From Capillidium heterosporum (lineage: Eukaryota; Entomophthoromycota; Entomophthoromycetes; Entomophthorales; Capillidiaceae): a DNA stretch of 64,000 nt. Positions 47,475 through 60,408 of the stretch are shown piece after piece. Every line of letters starts with the position of its first letter. The first letter of the stretch is position 1. The notes below the pieces were generated by a model. It worked only from the letters and a program-made list of their open reading frames with translations, was not told the DNA's origin and ran no database searches. The stretch lies in contig WBMQ01000005.1 in assembly GCA_016630905.1 (NCBI GenBank), positions 1,178,001 to 1,242,000 of the forward strand, read 5' to 3'. The position numbers and the translations under genes were made by a program.

Positions 47475-48375
47475 TATGTTTAAATAAATTTGTATAACTT
47501 CATCAAGCCAACAATTAAGCAATTTAAAACATTTGGAAAGATGTTTAAAGTAGAGCTTAAAAGTATGAAATCTTAATTAAAGACTCCTAATTTACAAATT
47601 AAAATGAATTCACTTAAAATGCCTTTTGAAAATTATATCTTGGTTTCTGATACATCTTGAAAAATGATATCTACTTTAAACAAGTTACTACATTTCTTTA
47701 ACCAGTCAACTTGGCAATGGTTATACGAGCAATAGTTTTTGCAATCTTATCGAATAAAATCTAGAATATCTATAGCCAGATATACTATTATACTCTACTG
47801 GATGACCTTATAAATTTGACATTATGCAGCTTCTTATTATTAAAATAAAGCCATTTAATATACAAATGTACAGTATGTAGCTGGAATTCTCATATCTAAT
47901 GCTTTTAATAATGCCTCTAAAATACCCTTAATAAAACTACCTGTACATGTTGCTATTTTGAATATATGTCAGTTTCATTTGGTGAATACAGGCTAGTATG
48001 CTATGTCTAACTGAGCACTACAACTTTATAGAAAATTAAATATTGTCAAAGTTGAATTATTCTTGTCTTTTATCCCTTTTTACTTTAACATCCTATATGG
48101 TGCTTAAATAAAGCTATTGGACTCCAAAACATATATATAAAAGTTGTTATGAGAACTTATTTTGTAGATAAATGACCATTCCATCACTCGTTTATAAAGC
48201 ATTTACTTTAGTAAAAGCTTTTAGCAGTATATCGTAAAATTGAGATATAAAAGCTTAAAACTAGTTAATTTGGTTAGTAGTATACAATTACAATAAATCA
48301 TTTCAACAGCATAAAAAGTCAAAACTATTTACTGAAGGGCATGAAACAAATCTAATTATTTATCAACTACCACAC
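47475..48375. other. Intergenic, AT-rich
   Basis: 900 bp between convergent genes; no feature seen. Confidence 0.5.
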
Positions 48376-48807
48376 TTAATTTTTACTTTCAGGGATGGGT
48401 GCTTGACTATCGTGGTTTTCGGTAAACTCAGTTTCTTTCTCATCGATCTTCTCTCCATTCTCCTTCTCAGCTTCCTCCTCATCCTCCTTATCCTTTACCT
48501 CGTCGGGGTACAGCTCGGGGAACTGTCTAAAGCAATCCTGCATAGCTTTGAACTGTTCAATACAATCGATTCCTTTAGGTTCACTCTCTGAATTGGCGAA
48601 GCAGGTGAAGGCCTCCTTGAAGAAACTTCCACAGGGAGGTTGGGCCATACCACCTAGGCATGGGCAGTCCCAGTTGAACTCACCAGTCTCAGGGTCGATA
48701 ACACTGTTCACTTCAGCCAAACTTTCAGAAGGGTGATCCGCTTGAAGTTGTTGGTACTCAGCTTGGTCTACGAATTTAAAGGTATCCTTTGAGATTGTTC
48801 CAGTCAT
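48376..48807 (-). CDS. MIA40: Mitochondrial intermembrane-space import oxidoreductase MIA40
   Basis: 143 residues, single exon. The conserved core has the redox CPC motif (NWDCPCLGGMAQPPC) followed by twin CX9C motifs, C-GSFFKEAFT-C and C-IEQFKAMQD-C, then FRQFPELYPDE. MIA40 oxidises cysteines of small imported intermembrane-space proteins and passes electrons to Erv1. There is no N-terminal membrane anchor as in yeast, so this is the short soluble type found in animals and many basal fungi. The C-terminal tail is acidic. Confidence 0.95.
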   Translation of the reverse strand: MTGTISKDTFKFVDQAEYQQLQADHPSESLAEVNSVIDPETGEFNWDCPCLGGMAQPPCGSFFKEAFTCFANSESEPKGIDCIEQFKAMQDCFRQFPELYPDEVKDKEDEEEAEKENGEKIDEKETEFTENHDSQAPIPESKN

Positions 48808-49069
48808 TCTAGGTGTCTATGTCGGTTTACTAATTATTTGAAAGTTGGTTTGGTAAACTGAGTTTCGAAATTTTTTAGGCTTGGTAAGTAAAAATTTTCA
48901 TCGATGATTAGATCTGAAGTTTCAGCTACAAAGAATTTAGATTAGAAATCACCAATTCCCAAAGACAAAACTTTTTGATCGGAAGCTGTGTCAAAAGGAA
49001 GAGGGAGTATATAGAACGTTTTGTATAGAATCACGGCATCGAGAATAAAATAGATAGGAAAGAATAGTT
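48808..49069. other. Divergent promoter region
   Basis: 262 bp between MIA40 (minus) and UTP20 (plus); no motif recognised. Confidence 0.4.
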
Positions 49070-52000
49070 ATGTCCACCGGTAAGGAACTCAATTCGACTG
49101 AAGGGAAGAACCGTTTCAGGGTAAAATTTTTTGTTAGAGGATTCATATAAATCAATTTTTAGTTTGTATCCTTCAAAGAGCGTATAGAAAACTTGAGTTT
49201 CGACGTAGTTCATCAAATAGATAGAAAACCTATAGAGTTATCGGAAACTGGGTCTTACTTCAACTACCACTTACAGCTACTAATCGAAGTGAACTTGACC
49301 ACTCACTTTACCAACTTTGCAACTTCAGTTAACGACAAGGTCCAATCCCTACCCCAACTTCTCTACCATAAAGACTTTGTTATAAGCACCTTGAAGGAAG
49401 CTATCGAAACTTCTGATGATTTAAGTTTGGAACCGTTGTTAAAGTAAGTTTTACCTTTTAAAATCTTTGTTTATATTTTAAAATGAATAGACTGGTTCCA
49501 CCATTGGCACGAGATTTAGCAGGAAGAGTTCTACAGTCACTTTTTAACCCTATTTAAAAGCTTGAAAGCTTTATTACATCACAAGGAAGCCAGTGTCATC
49601 GAAGTACTTTTTTAATTACTTTTAATTTTAAATGACATTTTTAATAAAGTGGGCTTTCAACGCCATCTCCTATTCCTTCAAATACCTGGCCAAGAAAATA
49701 GTAACCGAACTTCCAACCACCTTCCAATTGATAGCTCCGCTGCTGAAGGAGAAGGAGGGTCGAAGCTATTTGCGTCAGTTCGCCTCCGAGTCTTTTGGGT
49801 TTCTGATTCGAAAGGCAAAAAAGGAGCCTTTAGAGATGATTCTGGATATTATATTGAGCTACTACCATGAGGATCCAACTCCTGAACTGTTGCTAGGCAC
49901 CTGTAGTTTGCTATTAGAGAGTATGAAGGTAACTCCATCATAGACCACAACCTTTTCTAATATGGTACAATTAGAATGTAGATACTATGCTCCATTCCAA
50001 AGCCGAAACCATTATTCAGACCATATTCAAATTTACCATTGAAGCTGATCTTGATTTAAATCAATTAACGCTAAGTACATATTTTTACTATTCACAAATT
50101 AATTAATATTGGTTGTCTTTAGATTCAGCTTCTGACTACTATGAAATAGCCGATACGTTGATCCACGACATCTGCCATCACTGTAGGAAACCAAACGTGG
50201 GACCTCTCTTCAATCAAGTTCGAAAATTGATCAATGGGCTTCCCAGGCCGACCAAGAGCAAGATCTTCCAACTAGCTTCAAGAGATATACATTGGTATTG
50301 GGAATATGTACCAGCTATGCAAGCTACTACCATGGTATATGCATCTTAGGTACACTCCACTGCTTTTTGAAGGCTATTTGCTAACTTTATAATTTGTAGA
50401 TAGAGAGCTGTTCCATAATTTCGTTATAGATTCCTCCAAGTTTTTGTTGAATCCTGATGTTGTCAAGGACGTGCCTCTGATGCTACTAAATCAACTTTTT
50501 AAGCTGTTCAGTGTGTTGGTTGAGCAGGCTGAAGGCAAAGCTCTAACTGCATTGGTCCAACCTTTTATTTCCAATGTCTTCAGTTCCAATGTAAACATAT
50601 ACATACTTTATAGTTTATTAACTTTTGTATTATAGGATGTTAAGCTGATAGGCGATTTTAGTTTACTTCTCCTCCATACCGATTTTACTCATTTCGGAAC
50701 CTTAGTTTTACCCAAGTTGGTTACCCTGATGCTTGAGAATTGGTCCGAATATCAGCAACTTTTCACCATCATTCTAGTGGAGCTGGATAATCGAAACGTA
50801 GTAATTCAGACGGGTAGCAACGTTGGTTGTATAACCGGTAGCCTGAAACTAAGTTTACCCAGTAGCCTACCTACTCAGACCATAATTCAAACTTTATCCA
50901 CATTCAAGAACTGGGAGTCAGAAATTGATCAACTGGATCAACTGGATGTTTCGATGGATACCGAAGTTTCACGGGCCGCCTATTTTATCAACCTACTAAC
51001 AGCCATCAGTATACTCGAAGTAGAAGTTGGGAAGGTTGTTCCAACTTTGCACAATCTTTACAAAGATCTACTAAAGTTCGTGCTTGAGCTCATCGATCAA
51101 CAGAACCTAACTGCTGTTCAAACGAAACGATTAGTCATTGGTGAAGTATTGTTGGGTCACATAATCGAAACCCTGGTCAAGGTTTATGGTGCCGACAATT
51201 CTAATTTCTCATCCAAAGCCACCAAGAAACGTAAGGTCGACAAATCCAACAAAACCCAGTCGACTTCCAGTCACCTGGATGATTTGATTGCATTTTGGAA
51301 CCAGCAAGTAATACCAACTTTACTCCCAAGATTCAACACTTCGAAACCGATAATAAGAGCTATCAACAAGCTAGCGCAGTCCCTCACTAACAATAGCTCT
51401 AAGGACCATACCGAACTGTTATTCAATTTGGATCAGCTCAAATTTTTCTACCAACACTTGCAGTTCAGTTTACAATCTTATGACACCGAACTGCGTATTC
51501 AAAGCTTCGAATTATTGAATCGGTTTCACCTAGGAGAGCTCGCTGAGCAAGAACCTAACCTCAATGAACTATTTTCGATGGGTCTACAGGCAGATAACAC
51601 CCCCTCCACTTTACAGACCTACCGTGCCAAGCTGATCCCCCTCCGTAAGCTGGGAGTCTTGGATGGTAACGGACATCTTCCCTACTTCACCTCGGTTGTC
51701 CCTAGCCTTGCTGTGGCCATGTTCACCGTCAATTTGAGACCCCTGTGGTCCGAAGCGATCAAGGTTCTCAAGCTTTCGTCTGCCAAGAATGGTAAGTTGA
51801 TCAGTACCATGTTGGTTACTATCTTGGAGCAGTTGACTGACGATCGGTTTACCCAAACCTATGATCGGATCAAAATGACAGAAGTTTCGGTGGATACTCT
51901 CTTGGATGTTGAAAGTTCGGGAGTTGACAGCTTCATCGAACAGCTGCTGAAAGATCGCTTCTGCTAATACCGTAAGTCTAATGCTATCAACTAAAAACTT

Positions 52001-55000
52001 GCTGAATCGGTTAAGCCCAAGACCAGATCGTCTAGATAAGTGGAACGTTTACGACCTTATACTAAAGACGCTATCTGAGATCCCCAGCCTGGCTACCAAC
52101 CAATCAGAATGTCTCGTCAAGCTGTTCATGGATCTTTATGGCAGACACCAAGCTTCAAATGAGGACTCGGTACCTCTAGCTGAAGAGGACGAAGATAACG
52201 ACAATGAAGAGGAGGAGGACAAACTTTCAACCGACGGAACTGAAGCAGCTGTTTCAACTAGCACCCAGCACGGCCCCCAACCCATTCATAACCACCTCCT
52301 CAAACTCCTGCAGGTGTTTGGTAAGTTTAGCAGCATCAAAAAGTTAGCTCGAGCCAAGGAACTAGAGCCTATCTTCGAAACCTTGCTGTGCAACGGAGAT
52401 TCCGATATTCAGGATGCTTCCTTGCGATGCCTTGAACTGTACGGCTACCCATTCTTAACTCAGTACTCCGATAGACTGCACAACATGTTGGACGAAGTCA
52501 AGTTTAGAGATGAGCTGACTACCTTTACAATTACAGTGGACTCTGACGTTTTAGATACTGAACATCGAACGCAATTGCTACCTTACCTGGTTAAAATTTT
52601 GTTTGGAAGGCTGATGTCACAGAAAGGAAGGAAGAGTAATAGAAGCAACATCATTGCTAGGAAGATTGCTATTTTAAGCTACCTGAGTGGGTTACAGCCC
52701 GAGGAGTTAACGTTGCTGTTCGACATTCTGTTGAAACCATTTAATGAGTTATTGGAGTCTACCCTGCAGCAATCAGGGGAGTTCCGGTTGAACCCTGAAT
52801 TTGATGTCAATTCGGTTCCCATCAAAAAGCAGATAGGATTCCTATACTTACTGGCCGACTTATTTAAACAGATGGGCACCCGACTCGCAATCCACCTTCC
52901 TAAACTACTAACCATTTTGCTGTACTTCCTTAACAATGCCACTCAAAAAGCCCGGAGTGAGAATCCTCAGTTCCGAAATATTAGGCAGTTGGCTACCAAG
53001 CAGCTGTTGAATGCATTCAAGGTTAAAGGTTCCTTCGAATTTGAAGCTTTCATGCCGACCATATTTAAGGTAGCAATTCAGCCACGTCTTGTCAACCTTG
53101 CTCAAGAGAACATTCAAAGCACCTCAGCCACCCTCGAGTTATTTTTGGTGTGGGCCAAACGTCCTGACTACGTCAATTACTTGGTCGACTATGACTCTAG
53201 AATCCTCCCAAATCTGTTTGACTGCCTTTCTTCGACCAACGTAAAGCCTCCGGTTGTAATCCTGATCCTAGATCTTGTTGAGAGCATACTGCGTTACAAG
53301 GAAGAAGATAATGATACCACCATCGAACGTAAAGTCCTGATACCTCATGTTACCCACCTTTTAAATAATTTGGAATATGTCATGGTAAATCCCGTTGTCG
53401 ACTCGTTAGCCTTGAAAAACAGTATGTTTAAGCGACAAGTCGCTATCTTGTCCAAGCTGGCCATCTATGTTCAATCCTCAGAACAAGCATCTAAACTAAT
53501 AGTCCTACTCATACCTGCCTTACACAAGCCGGACCGGGTGTTGGATGCCTACGTCAAGAAGGATATTTTGCAGATTGTGGCCCAGCTTGTACCCAACGTT
53601 CCCGAATTACAATCCTTGACACCTACCTACTACAAGTATTACCAATCCTTATCGCGGCTGTTCTATTCGATTTCAAATAGAGAAGCAAGACTTGCCCTTT
53701 TGGATACCTTCAAAGCACTCTCCACTGTGGATTTGAAACTGCAAACTATATTGAATCCTTTGGTCGATCTGAATGCCTTCTCAAAGAAGAGGTTGGATGA
53801 GCCCGACTTCGAGATACGTCTAGCCGCCTTCACTACGATTCATGATCAGCTTGCTGCCTAATTTGACCCCTCATCAGTGGCTCCCCCTACTTTACCAATG
53901 CCTATTCGCTCTCACCGATTCTGAAGAGATGGCTCTGCGAAACGGTGGCGTATTCTGCCTCACTAGTTTTATGGAACTTACCGTTAACGCTGACCAAGGG
54001 CCCATCAAAGAAGCTTTGATCAATCATATCATGCATGTAGTATTTCCAACTATTAAGCGTGGTTTGAAGCATAAGACAGAAGTAGTTCGAGACGAATTTT
54101 TAAAGCTGTTGGGCACTCTTGTTACTTACTTTAATGAGATGCAACCGTTCAATGAGCTGGTTCCTCTACTGGGTCAGTCGAAGAGGTTTGAAGGTGCTGG
54201 AAAAGATGAGGAGATCGAACAGTCCAACTTTTTCACCAACATCTATCATATTCAAGTTGCTCGTAGAACCAAGGTTTTAACAAAGTTTACACAGCTGTTA
54301 GGAGTACAAGGTGAAGCCACTCCTATACGACCCAGCCTGCTAAACCAACTGTTCTTACCAATCTGTACCGAGATTTTGTTCAACAGTAAGGACCACTGTT
54401 CTGGTGGACCAGGCTGTAAAGGCGGTATCAGCCATCACTTGTCACTTGGGATTCAGTTCCTATATCTCACTTTTTAGAAGGTACTATGCGCAGATGACCA
54501 AGCAACCTGAGTTACAACCACTGCTTTTGAAGCTGATCTTTGCTGTTTTAGATGGATTTAATTTTGATGTAAAAGAGGACGAAAGCCAGCCGACATATGT
54601 GATAGACCCTACTACTGAACTACAGGATAACGACTGGTGAAGACTTGGAAGATGATGAAGAGGTTGATGTTGACACCGAGGTCAATGACACTAAGGTCGA
54701 CAAAATTAAAGGAGGTAGCGATCCTGTTGCCGTCCATAAAACTCTAATGCAGAACATCATCCCTGACACGTTGAGACTCTTAGCCAAGTGCTCCTGATGA
54801 CGAGATCAAGCATAGAATACCAGCTACCCTAGTCCTCACCCGCCTCCTCCTTAAACTCCCTCAACGTTCCTTCGACGCCCAGTTCCCCCCAGTTTTGCTC
54901 CATACATGCCAGCACCTAAAATCCCGCCTACCTTCCAACCGTGACTTGGTTAGAAACCAACTGGTAAAAGTTACGCAATTGTTAGGTCCCACCTACTTTG

Positions 55001-57613
55001 AACCAGTCCTCAAAGCATTAGAAGCAGCCCTGGACAGAGGGTTCTTTAGACATATTTTGAGCTATACGGCCCATTCTATATTGGTAGGGTTGGCTCCTAC
55101 CTTGAAGGTCGGGGACATTGACGGCTGCACTCCCCGTTTAGTTTCCATCATCGTCGAGGATATGTTTGGAGAGATCGGTAAGGAGAAGGATGCTGAAGGC
55201 TACACCGGGAAGCAGAAAGAGGTCAAGGAACGTAAATCCCATCTAACCTTGGAGCTGCTGGCCTCGTTGATTAGCTTTAATCTGATAGGTAAACTTCTTC
55301 AGCCACTGCGACAAATCCTATCGGAAACCGACAACGTCAAAGTTTTGAAGCGGGCTGATGAGGCACTAGTCAAACTAGCTAGTGGTCTGTGTAACTCTGC
55401 GCACTTTGATACCGAACTCTTCCTTACGTTCTGTCACACTCTCATTAACCAGAATCTATTTTTGGTGCAGCCTCAGGCCCAATCGAAATCCAGAGCCGAG
55501 ATCACGTTTACCGTACATATCAAGCGTAAACGACTGGATGGGGAGCCCGATTACCTAGCCACCAACGGGTATAAATTTGTAGAGTTTGGCATGGACCTGC
55601 TGTTGACGGCGCTCAAGTTGAACAAGCTGGATCTAGTTGACAAAGAGAGTGAGTTGTTGAACCCCTTCGTCCAAGTCATAGGCGAGTCCTTGTACTCCAA
55701 CTATCAATTGGTTGTGGTTCGAGCTCTAAGAGTCGCCACTATTTTAGCTACCTACCCTCTCCCTGATCTGGAACTGGGATTACCAGTTATGGTCAAGCGC
55801 GTATTTTTGATTACTCACCAACTCAATACAACCAAGGACGAGGTCGTTCAAGCCGGCTTCAAACTTCTATCCAAAGTTCTACAGCTACACCCCGACATCA
55901 AGGTCAACAACAACGACTTGAAGATGTTGATCGCTTTAATAAGACCCGATTTGGAGGAGCCTAGCCGACAGACGATGACCTTCGACATGTTGAAGGCCAT
56001 CTTGGGTAGACAGTTGATCGACGCTTCTCTGTATGATCTCATCGATGAAGTCGCCAAAGTTATGATTACAAGCCAGGTCGACCACGTTAGAGCCCTGTGC
56101 CGCAACGTTTATTTGACTTTCCTGTCAGAATACCCCCAAGGTGAAGCGCGACTCCAACAGCAGATCAAATTTTTGGTTGCCAATCTGAACTACCGGTTTG
56201 AGACTGGGAGAGTTTCGGCCATACAAACTCTATCCTCGTTGGTGGATAGGCTGCCAAAAGACTTACTTCAAGAATCGATAGAGGTCATGTTCCTGGGACT
56301 GGCCGTCATGTTGGTCAACGACGATGCGAACTCCTGCCGCGAAGCCTCCGGCAAACTTATCAAGACCTTGGCACGTAAGTCGGATGACAAGACCTTCGCC
56401 ACCATGTTCGGATTAGTAACGAAATGGTCGAGCGTCAGCTTAGACAAGGGGAAGGCCAACCCCCAACTCCGTAGGACTGGGTTACAAGTCTTGGGATTGA
56501 TAACCGAAGCTACTGACACCAAATTGGACTTCAAAATGGTAGCTAAACACGTTCGTCGATAATTTGGAATTAGGTTGGAACTTTGGTTGAGAAATCGGAA
56601 GCTGACTTTAGGTTAAAACAGCAGGATGCCTTTGGCCAGTTCGAGGTAGAAACAGTTGCCCATTCACTTCGAGATCCCTTACTACGCTTTGACCACTTTC
56701 AGCAAACTGATCGCCAAGAGACCCAAGTATTTAGATGATCCTTTAACCCTACCAGTTTGGCCCATCCTAATCAAAATGTTACGTCACCCCCATTCCTGGG
56801 TCCGTACCCTAAGTTCACGTCTACTGGGCACCCTGTTTTCCTATGTCGACTCTTCGACTTTGGTATTCCATTTACCTGAACTTAACCGTAGTAAAACTTA
56901 CAAACATCCAGCGGTCAACTTGGAGATTCTAAAGCAGGTCACTAATCAATTGTGTGTTCAGTACAAGATGGAGAACTTCGAAGGGGATCTGGCTGACCAG
57001 TTTGTCAAGAACATGTTCTTCCTAGCTAAGGTCTTTATACACCACAAAGCAGAGATCAAGACAGTGGAAGATGACGAAAATGAGAGTGGTGATGAAGATG
57101 AAGTGGAAGGTGATAGCGGAGATCCATTGTTATGGCTGTTGAAGCGATGCTCCTACCTAGCCACCAGCGAACCCATTCGAATTGGAAAGCCTAGTCAAGA
57201 AGATCTACATCTTCCAGTTGTTTGCAGCTTTAGCCTCCACATTGGAAGGAGAAGCCCTCAAGCCCTACCTCCCCCACCTTCTATCCCCTCTCATACGTAC
57301 ACTCAAGGATTCACTACTGAAGTCGCACCCCGAGTCCTTCACCGAACTCAAGGAAGTCGCTACCGAAGTTGACCAGTTTATAAAGGAACGTAGCGTTAAA
57401 TCAGATTACCTAGAAGCTAGTCTAGGCATCAACACCAAGATGCAACATAACCGAGGTGAACGTAAGAGCAAACAAAAGTTAAGGATGTTACAGGATCCCG
57501 AATTGTTTAACAGCATCAAAGTGCAGCAGCAACTGAAGAAGTATAAGCGAAAGAAGGTCTCTGATAAGCGGAAGGGCGATGAGAAATTCAAGAAAAAACT
57601 GGAGAGGTCGTAA
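49070..57613 (+). CDS. UTP20: U3 snoRNP/SSU processome scaffold UTP20, many frame breaks
   Basis: Very large HEAT-repeat protein of about 2,600 residues. The N-terminus NRFRFVSFKERIENLSFDVV, then ARDLAGEFYSHF and WAFNAISYSFKYLAKKI, match the UTP20 N-terminal domain. The central part has VDQAVKAVSAITCHLGF; the end has PYYALTTFSKLI, IFQLFAALASTL, KPYLPHLLSPLIRTLKD and a Lys/Arg-rich tail. UTP20 is needed for 18S rRNA maturation in the nucleolus. At least five introns occur in the first 1.6 kb. After that the frame is broken by extra bases near 49525, 50323-50324, 51960, 53859, 54391, 54635, 54793, 56557, 56582, 56655 and 57181. Each break raises the frame by +1 (or +2 at 50323). No break is spliceable as an intron of usual size. 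The two sides of each break read as continuous protein. Confidence 0.88.
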
Positions 57614-57898
57614 AATGTAGTGATGGTAGTCATAGAGATTTTTATAAAGGTTATGAAATTAATGTTTTTGTGTATATGTTTTAATTGTTATAAATAGCTA
57701 ATAATATCTTATATACTTGAAGATTGTGCAATAGGATTTACTAAACATTTGTGCAAATCCTACTGACCTTACAATTCCCATCTTATTGAGATTTAACGCA
57801 TGTATATCTAATCCAAAACAATTGTTTATTTTAAAATGAAGTAATACTGTACATATATATAAGTTCACTATCAAGTTGAAAGGAGTACTACAAGTTTA

Positions 57899-58672
57899 TT
57901 ATTTAGATTGCTGATTGATGAAGTCGGCAACAGCAGCGGCACGGGTGTAGACACCAGGGTAACCTTTCTCGGCACAACCCTGACCCCAAGAAACAATACC
58001 AACGAGAGTGGGGACGTTGTTGTCCTCGATGAACATTGGGCCTCCAGAGTCACCCTGACAGGAGTCTTTACCACCTTCAGGCAAGCCAGCACAGAACTGA
58101 GTAGCAGTGTCCAAGGTGTCATAGATCTGCTTGCACTGATCGATGTTGAAGACAGGGACCTTTACTTCCAATAGAACTTTGGAGATGGAACCACCTTCGG
58201 AGGTAGTACCCCAACCAATTACCTTGAGGTTGGTACCTTCGGCATCGGCCCATTTTCCGGAGTCCAAAGCAACTCCAGTTGAAGGACCAGCAGGAGCGGC
58301 GATCTTCCAAATGGAAACGTCGTAGGCATTGGTATCGGCGTCGTACTGGGGATGAGCAGTACGCTTGGTGACGGCGTAGGTCTTGCCACCGCCGACTTCT
58401 GAAGAGGAACCGATGTTATGGCGTTTCAAGGCGGCCTTCCAACTGGAGTTGGAGCCGATGACGCAGTGAGCGGCTGAGATGACAGTGTTACCGTTGTACA
58501 AAGTACCGCCGCAGGAGTGGCTACCACCGTACTGAAGGGATACCATCCAAGGGTACTTGAACTTAGGACTGACTTCGTAACCACCGACGATACGACCTTG
58601 GGGCATCTTGAATGGAGGCTCGTTCTGAGCGGCGACTAAACCGAGTAAAGCTAAGGCGATGAAACTCTTCAT
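57899..58672 (-). CDS. Secreted trypsin-like serine protease 4
   Basis: 257 residues, single exon, about 49 kb from the three tandem copies but the same family. Signal peptide MKSFIALALLGLVAAQ, activation site RIVGG, SAAHC, AYDVSIW and GDSGGP with the S1 specificity Asp are intact. The first 80 residues are nearly identical to trypsins 1-3 except for MPQGR instead of MPEGR. The middle (FNIDQCK, TLDTATQFCAGLPEGG) groups with trypsin 2. The C-terminal end is its own (CAEKGYPGVYTRAAAVADFI). Confidence 0.95.
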   Translation of the reverse strand: MKSFIALALLGLVAAQNEPPFKMPQGRIVGGYEVSPKFKYPWMVSLQYGGSHSCGGTLYNGNTVISAAHCVIGSNSSWKAALKRHNIGSSSEVGGGKTYAVTKRTAHPQYDADTNAYDVSIWKIAAPAGPSTGVALDSGKWADAEGTNLKVIGWGTTSEGGSISKVLLEVKVPVFNIDQCKQIYDTLDTATQFCAGLPEGGKDSCQGDSGGPMFIEDNNVPTLVGIVSWGQGCAEKGYPGVYTRAAAVADFINQQSK

Positions 58673-58720
58673 TTTTTGTTGTGTTGGGCTGTATATTTGA
58701 GTTGGTGGAAAGCCGTACTG

Positions 58721-58796
58721 TATTTATACTTTGCTGTAATAGGCTTTTCGACAACTTTGACAGACTGGAAGTCGTCACATTTCAGATTCATTTGAC
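58721..58796 (-). promoter_or_regulatory. Trypsin 4 promoter: TATA box and GTCAAATG element
   Basis: Minus-strand GTATAAATA (58721-58729) lies about 49-57 bp and GTCAAATG (58789-58796) about 117 bp before the ATG; a second GTCAAATG is at 58920-58927. Confidence 0.55.
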
Positions 58797-58927
58797 CTAC
58801 CTGTATGGCACCTGCACGGATAGCTATCTCACTAAAAACATTATTTTTGGACCATTTTATACAACTTGCTATCCAGGCTATATGTTTTTTGTCTTTGCGA
58901 CATATATGGATGGCGTGACCATTTGAC

Positions 58928-60228
58928 AATTTTAGCAAACTATTCATTTACTTATATTTAACCTGCTAAAAAATAATTAGACCAAACCAGCAGCCTCGTC
59001 ATAAGGCTACATGCTTTTATATCTATCCAAACTGAAGCTTTATAGTGAAAAGTCTCAATATGTAGTTCATTTAACCAGCGTCACTATTTTACCTTGCTTT
59101 TGTTTGAGAGGTCGGCTTTTTGGTATGACCACCCTTCAACTGATAAAATAGGAAATTTTGACATTTAGGTCAGGCTTATAACTCAAAAAGGGCAATTTTT
59201 TAATTATATAGTTGTACCACTTATTCGTCAAAACAATCTTGCACCTATTTCAAAATACCTGCTTGAGATTATTCAAATTATGACAAGCCACCTTACAATC
59301 TCAAATTAGTTATCTTACTATCAGTCTAGGTTAATGCGATGTCGGCCTTTATTTAGAAAATATGCTATACAACCTGCTGTGGTATTGGATTTCAAATGCC
59401 ATTCTAGTACTTAAAGCTTTGACCGATAGAATTTAGATCGCTGGTATTCAACCCTGTGAATGGACATAGTTTCAATAAGCTGTAGTAAAGATTACCGACA
59501 GCTTACAAGCTATGTGCAAGTGTGGACTTGAGCTAAAAAAGCCAAAGGTTCACTAACTCAAATAGTTGCAATGGTGTATACCAACATCTATGTATGTTTT
59601 GGTAATTATTGTTACATAAATTTAAAAGCCTTATCAATTTAATGTATAGTTCATCAGTCTACTTTATAGTTAATATAGAACTACACCTCTTTGTTTAAAA
59701 TGGAACTTAATACAGTATTTGTTCAAATAGCAAAGAATGGAATGTAATTTTATTTGATATCCAGTATAAGCTCATCCGAAGAAACCGAATTTTTAGCCTC
59801 ACTTACAGTATATTCAAATTCAATCCATTAAAATAGTACATATAGAGGTATATGAGATACCATATCCAGTTTACTTAGTTGAGTTTCTTTTGATGAGGTC
59901 AAGGTTGAAAGCGTTGAGAACACTATGGGAAAGATATTGTAATAAAGCAAAGCGCTTTATCAGTTATTATAACTATATATTTATTCAAGTTTACATTCGA
60001 AGTTGGTTAAGTATAAGTGTACTATGAAGGAGGCAGTTTAAAAATGGCAATTTCATTCTCATCATACTACCCTTATTGGTATTTTTAAAGTTAACCTCTA
60101 ATCTAAAAGGATATGGAATCAACTTTCCTCTTCAACCAAAGCTCATATCATTTTAGTAAATCCACTTAAAAATATACATTTTTATTGAAATGCTATTTCT
60201 ATAGTAGTGTGACATTACGTTAGTTGGA
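58928..60228. other. Intergenic, AT-rich
   Basis: 1.3 kb without a coding frame or RNA that I can support. Confidence 0.5.
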
Positions 60229-60350
60229 TTTACCAAAGTTAACTTCTTGCCCAGAAAAGTATGAACCAACGCTCTTCCATGATTAAGTTCCGTATCCTAA
60301 CTAGTCTTATTTCGTCACATTGAAATTCGACAAAGGTGTTACATCTAAAG
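60229..60350 (-). pseudogene. Decayed partial copy of the neighbouring RRM gene
   Basis: Read on the minus strand, this stretch contains NTFVEFQCDE and, in another frame, ALVHTFLGKKLTLVNP. These correspond to AFIKFQDGD and WSHTLLGKKLTLAKS of the RRM gene 150 bp away. Frame changes and the lack of the N-terminal half indicate a remnant of a tandem duplication. Confidence 0.6.
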
Positions 60351-60408
60351 ACCTTGTGAAAAGAAAAGATAAAATTACATTTATATAAAAATAATCTGAA
60401 CACATACA

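Noticed and set aside
51972-52025. GTAAGT at 51972 as an intron donor explaining the UTP20 break
   Set aside because: The TAA at 51965 precedes the donor in the upstream frame, so splicing there cannot rescue the frame.
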